A DNA stretch of 55,045 nt from Elusimicrobiota bacterium (GTDB lineage: Bacteria; Elusimicrobiota; Elusimicrobia; UBA1565). A model generated the notes under the pieces. It saw only the letters and a list, made by a program, of their open reading frames with translations, did no database searches and was not told the DNA's origin. The position numbers and the translations under genes are program-made. Each line of letters begins with the position of its first letter. The first letter of the stretch is position 1. The stretch spans positions 1 to 55,045 of the forward strand of contig JACPXC010000012.1 in the NCBI GenBank assembly GCA_016196755.1. Direction: 5' to 3'. Positions 9,010 to 16,674 of the stretch are shown in pieces.

Positions 9010-9015
9010 TATAAT
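9010..9015 (+). promoter_or_regulatory. -10 element (TATAAT) for the caleosin gene
   Basis: A consensus TATAAT ends 9 bases before the ATG at 9025. There is no Shine-Dalgarno sequence, so a very short or absent leader is expected. Confidence 0.6.
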
Positions 9016-9024
9016 CACCTACCT

Positions 9025-10149
9025 ATGAGATACCCGCTCCTGCTCGTCCTAGCCCTCGCCCCCCGGTCCGCCGGCGCCCAGGTCATGACGCGCCCCACGC
9101 TCCCTGTGGGCCGCTCCGCGATGCCCATTACCATAGCCGCCCCCGTGCTGCCCTCTGTCTCTCTGAGTGCCCCGTCATTGGCGGCTCCCTCGGCCGCATC
9201 CGCGCTACCGAGCCTCCCGGCGGCGGCGCTTCCCGTCGTCGCCAAGGCGGCCGTCGCCCTGGCGGCTGTCGCCGTCGCGGCCCCCGCCAAGGCCCAGCCC
9301 GCCGTCCGCGAGGGTCTTACGACCGTGGCCCGCGCCGTCGCCAAGCCCGCTCAGGCGGGCTCAGCGCTCTCCTCCTTCTATACCGGCTCCGTGCGCTCCC
9401 AGGCCGCTCCCTTCGCGTTGGGTTCCTACGCGCCGAGTCTGACCGCCGGGCTTTCCCGCAACGGCATCGCTCCCGCCGCGCGGTTCGAGTATCGCTGGGG
9501 CATGAAGAGCGCCGACCTCCCCGGCCGCACGCCGCTCGAGAAGCACCTGGCCTTCTTCGACTCGACCGGCGACGGCACCCTCACCGTGGCCAAGACGTTC
9601 GGCCGCTTGCGCGAGATGGGCTTCGGGTTCTTCGAGGCGGGCCAGGTCGCTTTGGGCATCCAGTTCGGCATCCGCTCCCTGCTCGGCAAGAACGCGCCGG
9701 GCGGCATCATGGCCGCCCTGACCCTGCGGGTCGACGTCGCCGACGCCCACCTCATCGGCCGCAAGGGCACGCATCACATCTTCGACCGCGAGGGGAACAT
9801 CGACGCCGAGAAGATGCGCCGGCTCTACTCCCGCAGTACCATGGGCGCCTATCGCGACATGAACGGCCGCGACAAGTCCGGCAGCTACCTCACCAAGGAC
9901 GAGATGCTGGCCATGGTGGCGGAGAACGCCCAGGCCGAGGACCCGGGCGCCGCGGGCCGCATCGGCAACCGGATCGAGTGGGAGATCATGTTCAAGCACT
10001 TCGCCGACGGCACCGTCACGCGCAAGGGCGTCGCGTTCCCCGTCATCACCACCGACTCCCTCACGAAGCTTTATGACGGCCGGCTTTACTACGAGAAGGT
10101 CGGCGACGTGGCCATCGAGCGCAGCGAGGCCGCGAAGGCCCGGCGCTAG
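9025..10149 (+). CDS. Caleosin-family protein with secretory leader and Ala/Pro-rich linker
   Basis: A 374-residue protein in three parts. Residues 1-18 are a signal peptide with junction A-G-A-Q-V. Residues about 20-155 are Ala/Pro/Val/Ser-rich low complexity. Residues about 165-370 match the caleosin/peroxygenase family: L-E-K-H174-L-A-F-F-D, an EF-hand loop D179-S-T-G-D-G-T-L-T-V-A-K, a less polar central stretch, A-H244-L-I-G-R-K-G-T-H-H-I-F-D-R-E-G (compare the plant I-H-x-A-K-H-G-S-D-S-G-x-Y-D-x-E-G), then I-E-W-E-I-M-F-K-H-F-A-D-G and the S-L-T-K-L-Y-D-G-R-L-Y-Y ending. Caleosins bind calcium and heme and sit on lipid droplets in plants and fungi. His174 and one of His244/250/251 are candidate heme ligands. 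The EF-hand has Lys instead of Glu at position 12, so calcium affinity may be altered. Location and peroxygenase activity are inferred. Confidence 0.82.
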   Translation: MRYPLLLVLALAPRSAGAQVMTRPTLPVGRSAMPITIAAPVLPSVSLSAPSLAAPSAASALPSLPAAALPVVAKAAVALAAVAVAAPAKAQPAVREGLTTVARAVAKPAQAGSALSSFYTGSVRSQAAPFALGSYAPSLTAGLSRNGIAPAARFEYRWGMKSADLPGRTPLEKHLAFFDSTGDGTLTVAKTFGRLREMGFGFFEAGQVALGIQFGIRSLLGKNAPGGIMAALTLRVDVADAHLIGRKGTHHIFDREGNIDAEKMRRLYSRSTMGAYRDMNGRDKSGSYLTKDEMLAMVAENAQAEDPGAAGRIGNRIEWEIMFKHFADGTVTRKGVAFPVITTDSLTKLYDGRLYYEKVGDVAIERSEAAKARR

Positions 10150-10189
10150 GCGCGCTCGCTTCGCCCTGGCGACCGGAGGGCGGCGGGGC

Positions 10190-10195
10190 TATCCT
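10190..10195 (+). promoter_or_regulatory. -10 element (TATCCT) for the 10202 gene
   Basis: TATCCT ends six bases before the ATG at 10202. The same hexamer at the same distance precedes the gene starting at 35827. Confidence 0.4.
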
Positions 10196-10201
10196 CTGGC
10201 G

Positions 10202-11404
10202 ATGAGTCCAGGACCTTCGCGCGAGACCGGCACCTTCGTCGGCTCCGGCACGTTCGGCCTCGACCCGCGCCGGGCGCTGGAAGTCCTCCGGGCCAGGGGC
10301 CTTGAGGCCGCCGACGCGGCGCCGCTGTTGTGGGTGCGGGTGGCGGTCCTCCAGGGAGCGGCCCGGGTCCGTCTCGAACGCCGGCCCGACGGGTTCGCCG
10401 CGCGATTCGACGGCGAGCCGCTGCCGCGCGTCTGCCTGTCGCGTCCTTTCGACCCGCTGTTGGGGGAGACGCCCGGCTCCGAGGCCGAGCGGCAGTTCGC
10501 CCAGGCGCTGCTCCATCTTTCCCATCCGGGCGTGAAGACGGCCGTCACCTCGCGCGAGGGGTCCGACACGCTCGTCGAAGCGGCCTGGCCGCGGCGCGTC
10601 CTGAAGCGGATGGGACATCCGGCGGGCTGGGAGCTGCGAGTTCCGGGCTCTCGGCTCGACCCGACGCCGATTCCGGTGACGCTGGCGGTCGGCGGGGCCG
10701 AGTCCGTCGTCCGGCCTTGGGCGCGACGACATGGGGCGGAGGGTTGGAGCGGGACGGTGGACGGGCTTCGTTGCGGCGTCCGCGTCCTCAAGGATTTCGC
10801 CGCCGAGCCGAACGCCCAGTTGGCCTTGCACGGCGTCGGGGTCACGGCCGTCCCCCTCGAGGGTTTCCCGCTCTCGGCGGACGGCTGGGCCGAATCCTCC
10901 GACCTGTCGCTCAACGCCTCGTTGTCGAAGGCGGTGGTGGACGCGGCACACCGGCGCGCGACGGCCGCGTTGGGAAAGGCCGTGGGGCTGGCGTTGACCG
11001 CGGGGTTGGCCCGCCACGCGAGGCGCATGGGGCTTGCCTCCGCCGCTTTGCGGCGCGACCGGAGCTTCCTGAGCGCGTGGCGGTCGGCCGCGGCGGAATC
11101 CGCCTTCAAGACGGGGCCGGGGCGGCGGGACCGCCTCGTCCGGGGAGTCTTCCGCCGTCCGTCCGGCGATGCGGGCCTCGTGGCGGACACGGCCGCATGG
11201 AACACGGCTTGGCGCTACGCGTTCCTCAACCGCTCCTGGCACCCGGAGTCGGCCGCGGTCCGGGCCGCGCTCCAGGAGGCGCCGCTCTTGTTGGACAGGG
11301 ACCTGCGGCCCCGACCGATGTCCCAGGCGCTGGCGGGGACGGCGAACATCACCGCGGACGACTCGGAGTTCCTGCGCCAGGCGAGCGCGCCTCGTAGGCG
11401 CTAG
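10202..11404 (+). CDS. Unrecognised ~400-residue cytoplasmic protein
   Basis: A 400-residue soluble protein without signal peptide or membrane segment. The N terminus (S-G-T-F-G-L-D-P-R-R-A-L-E-V-L, then V-R-L-E-R-R-P-D-G-F-A-A-R-F-D-G-E-P-L) resembles degenerate GHKL/Hsp90-like ATPase N-terminal regions seen in some large uncharacterised proteins. The Asn/Asp/Gly motifs needed for ATP binding are not obvious, so this is only a hint. The rest is Arg- and Ala-rich with no motif I recognise. The ATG at 10202 is chosen because the upstream in-frame extension covers the end of the preceding gene and reads as noise, and because TATCCT lies six bases away. Confidence 0.65.
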   Translation: MSPGPSRETGTFVGSGTFGLDPRRALEVLRARGLEAADAAPLLWVRVAVLQGAARVRLERRPDGFAARFDGEPLPRVCLSRPFDPLLGETPGSEAERQFAQALLHLSHPGVKTAVTSREGSDTLVEAAWPRRVLKRMGHPAGWELRVPGSRLDPTPIPVTLAVGGAESVVRPWARRHGAEGWSGTVDGLRCGVRVLKDFAAEPNAQLALHGVGVTAVPLEGFPLSADGWAESSDLSLNASLSKAVVDAAHRRATAALGKAVGLALTAGLARHARRMGLASAALRRDRSFLSAWRSAAAESAFKTGPGRRDRLVRGVFRRPSGDAGLVADTAAWNTAWRYAFLNRSWHPESAAVRAALQEAPLLLDRDLRPRPMSQALAGTANITADDSEFLRQASAPRRR

Positions 11405-11452
11405 CGCCAGGACGCAGCGGCCCCCGCGCCACTCACCACCTGCCCGTCGGTG

Positions 11453-11458
11453 TATAAT
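11453..11458 (+). promoter_or_regulatory. -10 element (TATAAT) for rimO
   Basis: A consensus TATAAT lies 28 bases before the rimO ATG. The short leader contains a GGGG/CCCC mini-hairpin and no clear Shine-Dalgarno sequence. Confidence 0.5.
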
Positions 11459-11486
11459 GAGGGGGTCGTCCCCACCTTAGCCCCCC

Positions 11487-12797
11487 ATGAAGACCAAGAC
11501 GCTCAAAAAGAACAAGGTCCAGGTCGTCACGCTGGGCTGCTCGAAGAACCTCTTCGACTCCGAGGTTTTGATGGGGCAGCTGCGCGACAACAAGTTCGAG
11601 GTGGAGCACGAGACCGGCTGCGACGACGCGGCGGTCGTGGTCATCAACACCTGCGGCTTCATCGACAACGCCAAGCAGGAGTCGATCGACACCATCCTGC
11701 GCTTCGGCGAGGCCAAGAAGAAGGGCTTGGTCGAGAAGGTCATCGTCACCGGCTGCCTCTCGGAGCGCTACAAAGACGACCTCATCAAGCAGATGCCCGA
11801 GGTCGACGCCTTCTTCGGGACCCGGGACCTGCCCAGCCTGCTCAAGTGCCTGGGAGCGGACTACAAGCATGAGCTCGTCGGCGAGCGGCTGCTGGCCACC
11901 CCGCGCCACTACGCCTACTTCAAGATCTCCGAGGGCTGCGACCGGCCCTGCTCGTTCTGCGCCATCCCGCTCATGCGCGGCAAGCACGTCTCGCGCCCTA
12001 TTGAGGAGATGGTGGCCGAGGCCAAGCGCCTGGCCGCGGCCGGCACGCGCGAGCTCCTGCTCATCGCCCAGGACTCGACCTACTACGGCCTCGACCTCTA
12101 CGGCAAGCGCCGTCTGGCCGACCTCCTGAAGGCCCTCTCCGACGTCGAAGGGATCGGCTGGATCCGCCTGCATTACGCCTTCCCGGCGGGCTTTCCGCTC
12201 GAGGTCTTAGACGTCATGCGCGAGCGGCCGAATATCTGCAAGTACCTCGACATGCCGCTCCAGCACGTCAGCGACAAGATGCTGGCCTCGATGCGGCGCG
12301 GCATCACCAAAGCCAAGTCCGAGGAGCTCGTGGCGACGATCCGCGACAAAGTCCCCGGCGTCGCGCTGCGCACCACGATGATCGCCGGCTACCCCGGCGA
12401 GACCAAGGCCGACCACGCCGAGATGCTCGCCTGGGTCGGGACCATGCGCTTCGACCGCCTCGGGGTCTTCGCCTACTCCCACGAGGAGGACACCCACGCC
12501 TTCTCGCTCAAAGACAACGTCCCCGCCAAGGAGAAGCGGCGCCGCTGCGAGGCGGTGATGGCGGCCCAACAGGCCGTCTCGCTCTCCCTCAACGAGGCCA
12601 AGGTCGGGCGGACCTTCAAGGTCCTCGTGGACTCGAAGGAGGGCGGGGTCTGGACCGGGCGCACGGAGCATGACTCGCCCGAGGTCGACAACACCGTGCT
12701 CGTCGACGCCAAGAAGCACTACCTGCGGATCGGGGACTTCGCCGACGTGCGGATCACGTCGGCCGAGGAGTACGATCTGATCGGCGTCCCGGTTTAA
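11487..12797 (+). CDS. rimO: Ribosomal protein S12 methylthiotransferase RimO
   Basis: A 436-residue radical-SAM methylthiotransferase. The N-terminal UPF0004 domain holds the three cysteines of the auxiliary iron-sulfur cluster (C18 in T-L-G-C-S-K-N, C56 in N-T-C-G-F-I, C90 in V-T-G-C-L). The radical-SAM motif is C151-D-R-P-C155-S-F-C158, and a TRAM domain closes the protein (about residues 370-436). The S-K-N and G-F-I-D-N-A-K-Q-E-S signatures favour RimO over MiaB, so the predicted reaction is beta-methylthiolation of a conserved Asp in ribosomal protein S12. It converges with the downstream secreted FGE-like gene, the stops overlapping by four bases. Confidence 0.96.
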   Translation: MKTKTLKKNKVQVVTLGCSKNLFDSEVLMGQLRDNKFEVEHETGCDDAAVVVINTCGFIDNAKQESIDTILRFGEAKKKGLVEKVIVTGCLSERYKDDLIKQMPEVDAFFGTRDLPSLLKCLGADYKHELVGERLLATPRHYAYFKISEGCDRPCSFCAIPLMRGKHVSRPIEEMVAEAKRLAAAGTRELLLIAQDSTYYGLDLYGKRRLADLLKALSDVEGIGWIRLHYAFPAGFPLEVLDVMRERPNICKYLDMPLQHVSDKMLASMRRGITKAKSEELVATIRDKVPGVALRTTMIAGYPGETKADHAEMLAWVGTMRFDRLGVFAYSHEEDTHAFSLKDNVPAKEKRRRCEAVMAAQQAVSLSLNEAKVGRTFKVLVDSKEGGVWTGRTEHDSPEVDNTVLVDAKKHYLRIGDFADVRITSAEEYDLIGVPV

Positions 12798-13633
12798 CGG
12801 ACGGCCCGGACGGGCCGAAAACCCAGCGAGTTGCTGGCCGCCCCGGCGTCGACCGCGAAGCGGAAGCGCGAGCGGGCCAGCGCGCCGCTGCCGACCCAGG
12901 AGCCGCCGCGATAGACCCGCAGGGAGTCCGGCCCGCCGCCCCAGATCCCGCCGTCCTCGGGCGCTCCCGAGTAGGAGGGATGGTAGGCGTCGGCGACCCA
13001 CTCCCAGACGTTGCCGGCCATGTCGCAGACGCCCTGCGCGGTCATCCCGAGCGGTTTGGAGCAGACCGGGGCGGTCGCGCCGCGGCCGCAGCCGGGGCCG
13101 CCGTCCAATAGCACGGCCCGCGTGCAGGCGGCGGTCTCGCTGCCCCAAGGGTAGGCCTGGTCCTTGCCGCCGCCGCGGGCGGCGTACTCCCACTGCGCCT
13201 CGCTGGGGAGCGAGCCCCCGACCCAGCGCGCGAAGGCCCGGGCCTGGTCCCAATCGACGCAGACCGCGGGCTTGTTGTCGGCCAGGAAGGCCGCCGGCAG
13301 GGGGCCCTCCTTCCAGTCCCGGCCGTTGAAGATCGAGCAGAGCCCGTCGGAGGTGTGGGCGGGGGAGCAGGCCCCGGCCGCCACGCAGCGGCGGTACTGG
13401 GCCACCGTCACCTCGGTGCGGGCGATCTCGAAGGCCGCGACGGAGACGGGATGGGGGGGCTGCTCGTCCTCATGGCCGCCGAGCGAGCCCATCAGGAAGC
13501 TGCCGGCGGGGACGAGCACCCAGTCGACCGGGGCGGCGGCCGCGGCCGGGGCCGTGGGGGACGAGGGCCGTCCCGGCGCGGCTTGGCCGGACGCGGCGGA
13601 GGCGGCCAGGGCCAGCAGGAGGGCTTGGAGCAC
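12794..13633 (-). CDS. Secreted FGE/SUMF1-domain protein (probably not a formylglycine generator)
   Basis: A 279-residue protein beginning at GTG with a signal peptide (M-L-Q-A-L-L-L-A-L-A-A-S-A-A-S-G-Q-A) and a short Ala/Pro spacer. The rest is a formylglycine-generating-enzyme-like domain: V-P-A-G-S-F-L-M-G-S, E-V-T-V-A-Q-Y, L-P-S-E-A-Q-W-E-Y-A-A-R-G, D-M-A-G-N-V-W-E-W and R-G-G-S-W. The cysteine pair that does the chemistry in true FGEs is absent (the motif reads G-S-W-V-G-S-G-A-L-A-R-S-R-F-R-F). About eight other cysteines could form disulfides. It is therefore better viewed as an extracytoplasmic binding or structural relative. TAGAAT lies five bases upstream of the GTG. Confidence 0.85.
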   Translation of the reverse strand: MLQALLLALAASAASGQAAPGRPSSPTAPAAAAAPVDWVLVPAGSFLMGSLGGHEDEQPPHPVSVAAFEIARTEVTVAQYRRCVAAGACSPAHTSDGLCSIFNGRDWKEGPLPAAFLADNKPAVCVDWDQARAFARWVGGSLPSEAQWEYAARGGGKDQAYPWGSETAACTRAVLLDGGPGCGRGATAPVCSKPLGMTAQGVCDMAGNVWEWVADAYHPSYSGAPEDGGIWGGGPDSLRVYRGGSWVGSGALARSRFRFAVDAGAASNSLGFRPVRAVR

Positions 13634-13638
13634 GCCTG

Positions 13639-13644
13639 ATTCTA
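13639..13644 (-). promoter_or_regulatory. -10 element (TAGAAT) for the FGE-like gene
   Basis: On the minus strand TAGAAT ends five bases before the GTG start and lies just past the stop of the upstream acyl-CoA synthetase gene. The FGE-like gene may thus have its own leaderless promoter. Confidence 0.45.
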
Positions 13645-15204
13645 CTACGCCGCGGAGCGCTTGGCGACCTCGCGTTCGCGCAGCAGGCGTTTTAGGGTCT
13701 TCTTCATCGCGTTCTTGGGCAGCTCGGCGACCACCTCGATCTCGCGCGGACGCTTGTAGGCGTCGAGGTTCTCGCGGCAGTGGCGGTGCAGGGCCGCGGT
13801 GTCCGCGGCGCTGCCCTCGGCCAGGACGACGAAGGCCTTGACCCGCTCGTCGCCGGCCGCGTCCGGCACGCCGATGACGGCGGCCTCGCGCGCGTCGGGG
13901 TGGGTGAGCAGGGCCTTCTCGACCTGGGCCGAGAAGACCTTGAGGCCTTTGACGATGATCATGTCCTTCTTGCGGTCGTGGATGCGCAGAGCGCCGTCTT
14001 CGTCGATGGAGCCCAAGTCCCCGGACTTGAACCAGCCGTCCTCGTCGATGGCCGCGGCGGTGGCCTCGGGGTCCTGGAAGTAGCCCTTCATGACGTTGGG
14101 GCCCTTGATCTCGACCTCGCCGTCGGCGGCCAAGCGGATCGCCACGCCCGAGACCGGAAGCCCGACCGAGCCCACGCGCGGCGCGCCGACCACGTTCATC
14201 GTCGCCACGGGGGAGGTCTCGGTCAAGCCGTAGCCCTCGGTGATCTCGAGGCCGAAGGCGCGCTTCATGTCGTCGTGGGTCGCCGTCGAGAGCGGAGCCG
14301 CGCCCGAGATGCACAGCCGCACGCGCGCGAAGAGGCCGCGCTCGCGGATGGCCGCCTGCAGGACGGCGTTCTTGGACAGGAGCACCCACACCGGCGGGAC
14401 CGCGGCGAGGATGGTTGCCCCGTGGCGGCCGGCGGCCTCGAGCCAGGGCAGCGGGGGGGCGATCTGGGTCCCGATGACGATCTTTCCGCCCAGGGTCAGC
14501 GGGGTCAGCACGCAGCAGGTCCAGCAGAAGGTGTGGAACATCGGTAGGACGGCCATCGCCACGTCGTCGGCGCTCATGCGCAGGCGCTCGGCGGCGGCGG
14601 CGCAGTTGGAGACCAGGTTGCGGTGGGTCATCATGACCCCCTTGGGGACCCCGGTCGTCCCGCTCGTGTAGAGGATGGCCACCGTCTCGTCGGGCTCGAC
14701 TTGCGCCTCTGCGGCGGCGGGCAGCGGCCCGTGGGCGGCCAGCGCGGGCCAAAAGCTCGCGGCATCCTCCGCGGGCTCCATATCGGTCGTCCAGACCGAC
14801 GCCAGCGAGGGCAGGAAGGTCCGCGCGGCGCGCACGCCGGGCAGGAGGTCGTTTTGCGTCACGAGCCCCTTGGCCCCGCAGTGGTCGAGCATGTAGCGCA
14901 GCTCCTCGGGGTTCTGGATCATGAAGTTGATCGGCACGGCCACCGCCCCGAGGCGGGTCAGGCCGAAATAGGCGGTGATGAAGGCCGGGTCGTTGCGGTG
15001 CAGGATCGCCACGCGGTCGCCGCGGCCGATCCCGGCGCGCCGGAACACGGCCGCCGCGCGCAGGACCTTGTCGCGCAGTTGGTCGTAGGTCCAGAGGGCG
15101 TCGGTCCCGTCGCCGGCGGGGAAGGCCAGGGCGGCGCGGGTCCCGTGCTCCAAGACCGTCCGGTCGAGGGCGGTGTTTAAGTCCAGCGTCTGGGTGGCGT
15201 CCAT
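13645..15204 (-). CDS. Long-chain fatty-acid--CoA ligase (AMP-forming), cytoplasmic
   Basis: A 519-residue ANL-superfamily acyl-CoA synthetase with the AMP-binding P-loop Y-T-S-G-T-T-G-V-P-K-G, the E-G-Y-G-L-T-E-T-S-P motif, the hinge region (D-G-W-F-K-S-G-D-L-G, D-R-K-K-D-M-I-I-V-K-G) and a C-terminal N-A-M-K-K-T-L-K-R lysine motif. It should activate fatty acids to acyl-CoA with ATP. It begins directly at the catalytic fold with no signal peptide or Ala/Pro linker, unlike the lipid enzymes encoded next door. It is the second gene after the lipase-like hydrolase (gap 9 bases), with an AGGAG Shine-Dalgarno at 15211-15215 spaced six bases from the ATG. The pair suggests fatty acid release followed by activation. 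Confidence 0.93.
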   Translation of the reverse strand: MDATQTLDLNTALDRTVLEHGTRAALAFPAGDGTDALWTYDQLRDKVLRAAAVFRRAGIGRGDRVAILHRNDPAFITAYFGLTRLGAVAVPINFMIQNPEELRYMLDHCGAKGLVTQNDLLPGVRAARTFLPSLASVWTTDMEPAEDAASFWPALAAHGPLPAAAEAQVEPDETVAILYTSGTTGVPKGVMMTHRNLVSNCAAAAERLRMSADDVAMAVLPMFHTFCWTCCVLTPLTLGGKIVIGTQIAPPLPWLEAAGRHGATILAAVPPVWVLLSKNAVLQAAIRERGLFARVRLCISGAAPLSTATHDDMKRAFGLEITEGYGLTETSPVATMNVVGAPRVGSVGLPVSGVAIRLAADGEVEIKGPNVMKGYFQDPEATAAAIDEDGWFKSGDLGSIDEDGALRIHDRKKDMIIVKGLKVFSAQVEKALLTHPDAREAAVIGVPDAAGDERVKAFVVLAEGSAADTAALHRHCRENLDAYKRPREIEVVAELPKNAMKKTLKRLLREREVAKRSAA

Positions 15205-15213
15205 GGTCAGCTC

Positions 15214-16290
15214 CTATTCCCGCAGGATCCAGCGCACGAGGCTCTCGGCGAAGTCGCCGGCCGAGGCCGGGTCGCGGCCCGCCGCGCCGGCGACCCGCCG
15301 GCCGAGGATGGTGTCGACGTGGTCCATGCCGTCGAGCGCGGCGTAGAACGCGCCGGGGATCACGCCCTGCTCGGGCGAGACGACGCCGTCGGAGGCGTGC
15401 GGGGGGCGGCTCGTGACGACCGAGAAGACGCGCAGGCCCGGGCGCAGGGCCGGGGGCGTAAGCGGTGCCTCGGCGCGCTCGCGGCGCGAGATCTGCTCGA
15501 GGGGGCGGCGCAGGAAGAGCGGGGCCGACTGGTAGGCCTGGTTGAACAAGCGCGCGTAGCGGCGCTGCCATTCCTCGAGCGGGGCCCGCCACAGGATGTG
15601 GTCGCTGACCGGGGTCCCGTAGTAGGGGCTCTGTAGGGCGAGGAGGGCCGCGACCTTCTCCTGGAGGCCGGGGTTATCGCGCAGAGCGCCCAGGAAGTCG
15701 AGCGCCCCCTTGCTGTGGCCGATGAGGATGACGGGCTTGGGCGAGGCGGCGATCGCCGCGGCCAGCGCGGCGCCGTTGGTCTCCACGGTGCCCGCGGGGT
15801 CGGTGTCGACGAGCTCCACGTCGAGGCCGAGTTCGCGCAGGCGGACCAGATAGGGCTGCATGTAGCCGGGCAGGTCCTCCCAGAGGAAGCCGCGCGCCAT
15901 GAGATAGCGGTAGCGGCCGGCGGCCTCGGGCAGCGGTTGAGCGGTTCCCTCCCGGACCTGCTGATAGCCGGATAATAAGGAGGCGGTGCGGTCGAGGGGG
16001 TTGGCCGCAGGGGAGGCCGCGGCGTCTGGTGCGATGGTGACCGTCTGCTCGACAGGGATCGCCTTAGCCGGGACGGCGCTCTCCCCGGGCCGGGGGACTT
16101 CACTGATGGAGAGTATGGGCAGGGCTGCGGGAAGCGTCGCCGCCTGGGCCGAGGCGCCCACCGGAGCCATGACCGGAGCGAAGCCCGTCATGGCCGAGAC
16201 GGTCCCGCGGTAGCGCAGGGCGGGGACCCTGGAAGGCGCCTGCGCCTGCGCGGCGGCGAGGAGGACGGACAGCGCCAGCGAGCCGATCAT
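15214..16290 (-). CDS. Exported lipase-like alpha/beta hydrolase
   Basis: A 358-residue protein with a signal peptide (about residues 1-18), then about 90 residues of Ala/Pro/Val-rich linker, then an alpha/beta-hydrolase domain. The nucleophile elbow is G-H-S193-K-G after a hydrophobic strand (P-V-I-L-I-G-H-S), followed by S-P-Y-Y-G-T-P. Asp301 (S-D-G-V-V-S-P) and His324 (G-M-D-H-V-D) complete a plausible triad, in the order of triacylglycerol lipases. It probably hydrolyses lipid esters outside the cytoplasm; the substrate is not proven. I place the start at the ATG at 16290 because the leader begins there and TACGAT lies eight bases upstream. An acyl-CoA synthetase follows after 9 bases. 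Confidence 0.85.
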   Translation of the reverse strand: MIGSLALSVLLAAAQAQAPSRVPALRYRGTVSAMTGFAPVMAPVGASAQAATLPAALPILSISEVPRPGESAVPAKAIPVEQTVTIAPDAAASPAANPLDRTASLLSGYQQVREGTAQPLPEAAGRYRYLMARGFLWEDLPGYMQPYLVRLRELGLDVELVDTDPAGTVETNGAALAAAIAASPKPVILIGHSKGALDFLGALRDNPGLQEKVAALLALQSPYYGTPVSDHILWRAPLEEWQRRYARLFNQAYQSAPLFLRRPLEQISRRERAEAPLTPPALRPGLRVFSVVTSRPPHASDGVVSPEQGVIPGAFYAALDGMDHVDTILGRRVAGAAGRDPASAGDFAESLVRWILRE

Positions 16291-16298
16291 AAGCGTGC

Positions 16299-16304
16299 AT
16301 CGTA
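16299..16304 (-). promoter_or_regulatory. -10 element (TACGAT) for the lipase/acyl-CoA synthetase pair
   Basis: On the minus strand TACGAT ends eight bases before the lipase ATG, with no Shine-Dalgarno sequence. Confidence 0.45.
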
Positions 16305-16520
16305 GCGTGGTGTACGCCCGGCTCGGAGGAGCCGAAGGGCCCAACGGCGCGTCGCTATGCGGCCCATGCCGAAAGCGGCCCACCGGTCTCTGAAGGTCGA
16401 AAGTCGGGCACGCATTTTCATGGGTCCCGAAAGGAGGCCGCAAGCCCGTCTAGGGGTTAGCGCGGCCTGTTTTGGTGTCAGACATTAAGATTTAGGCGCC
16501 GCCGGTTCTGCCGGAAACGA

Positions 16521-16539
16521 GGTTTCTCGACGAGAAACC
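16521..16539. promoter_or_regulatory. Perfect 19-base palindrome, candidate operator
   Basis: GGTTTCTCGACGAGAAACC is a perfect odd-centred palindrome (9-base arms, 1-base centre) in the divergent lipid-gene promoter region. Its size and symmetry suit a dimeric regulator such as a TetR- or GntR-type fatty-acid regulator (inference); no such regulator is encoded in this window. Confidence 0.5.
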
Positions 16540-16674
16540 ACTCCAGCCCCGGGGGGTCCGATGGGGCCAGGTCTTTAGGGCCCTATGCTTGCGCGTTTCT
16601 GGGACCTAGGACCTCTAGCTGTTTTCAGGGGATTTCTTACCATCGGACCGAGACGCTCAATTTGAGGGAAATCA

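Larger units (their letters stand above)
16291..16674. other. 384-base divergent intergenic region upstream of the lipid operons
   Basis: No ORF or RNA gene is evident. It separates the divergent lipase and acyl-CoA dehydrogenase operons. It contains the lipase -10 box, a GGTGTCAGACAT motif at 16474-16485 resembling the end of the RAYT element in this window, a 19-base perfect palindrome at 16521-16539, and near the plus-strand gene a short CTCAA/TTGAG inverted repeat overlapping the ribosome binding region (16656-16670). It is the natural place for regulators of both operons. Confidence 0.6.

Noticed and set aside
9160-9460. Transmembrane helices in the Ala/Val-rich linker of the caleosin-like protein
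   Set aside because: The segment is rich in Ala, Pro and Lys and is interrupted by prolines and charges; it resembles the linkers of the neighbouring leader-bearing proteins more than true membrane spans, though a weakly hydrophobic stretch exists.
12794-13633. Formylglycine-generating enzyme with a sulfatase partner
   Set aside because: The catalytic cysteines are absent and no sulfatase is encoded in the window.
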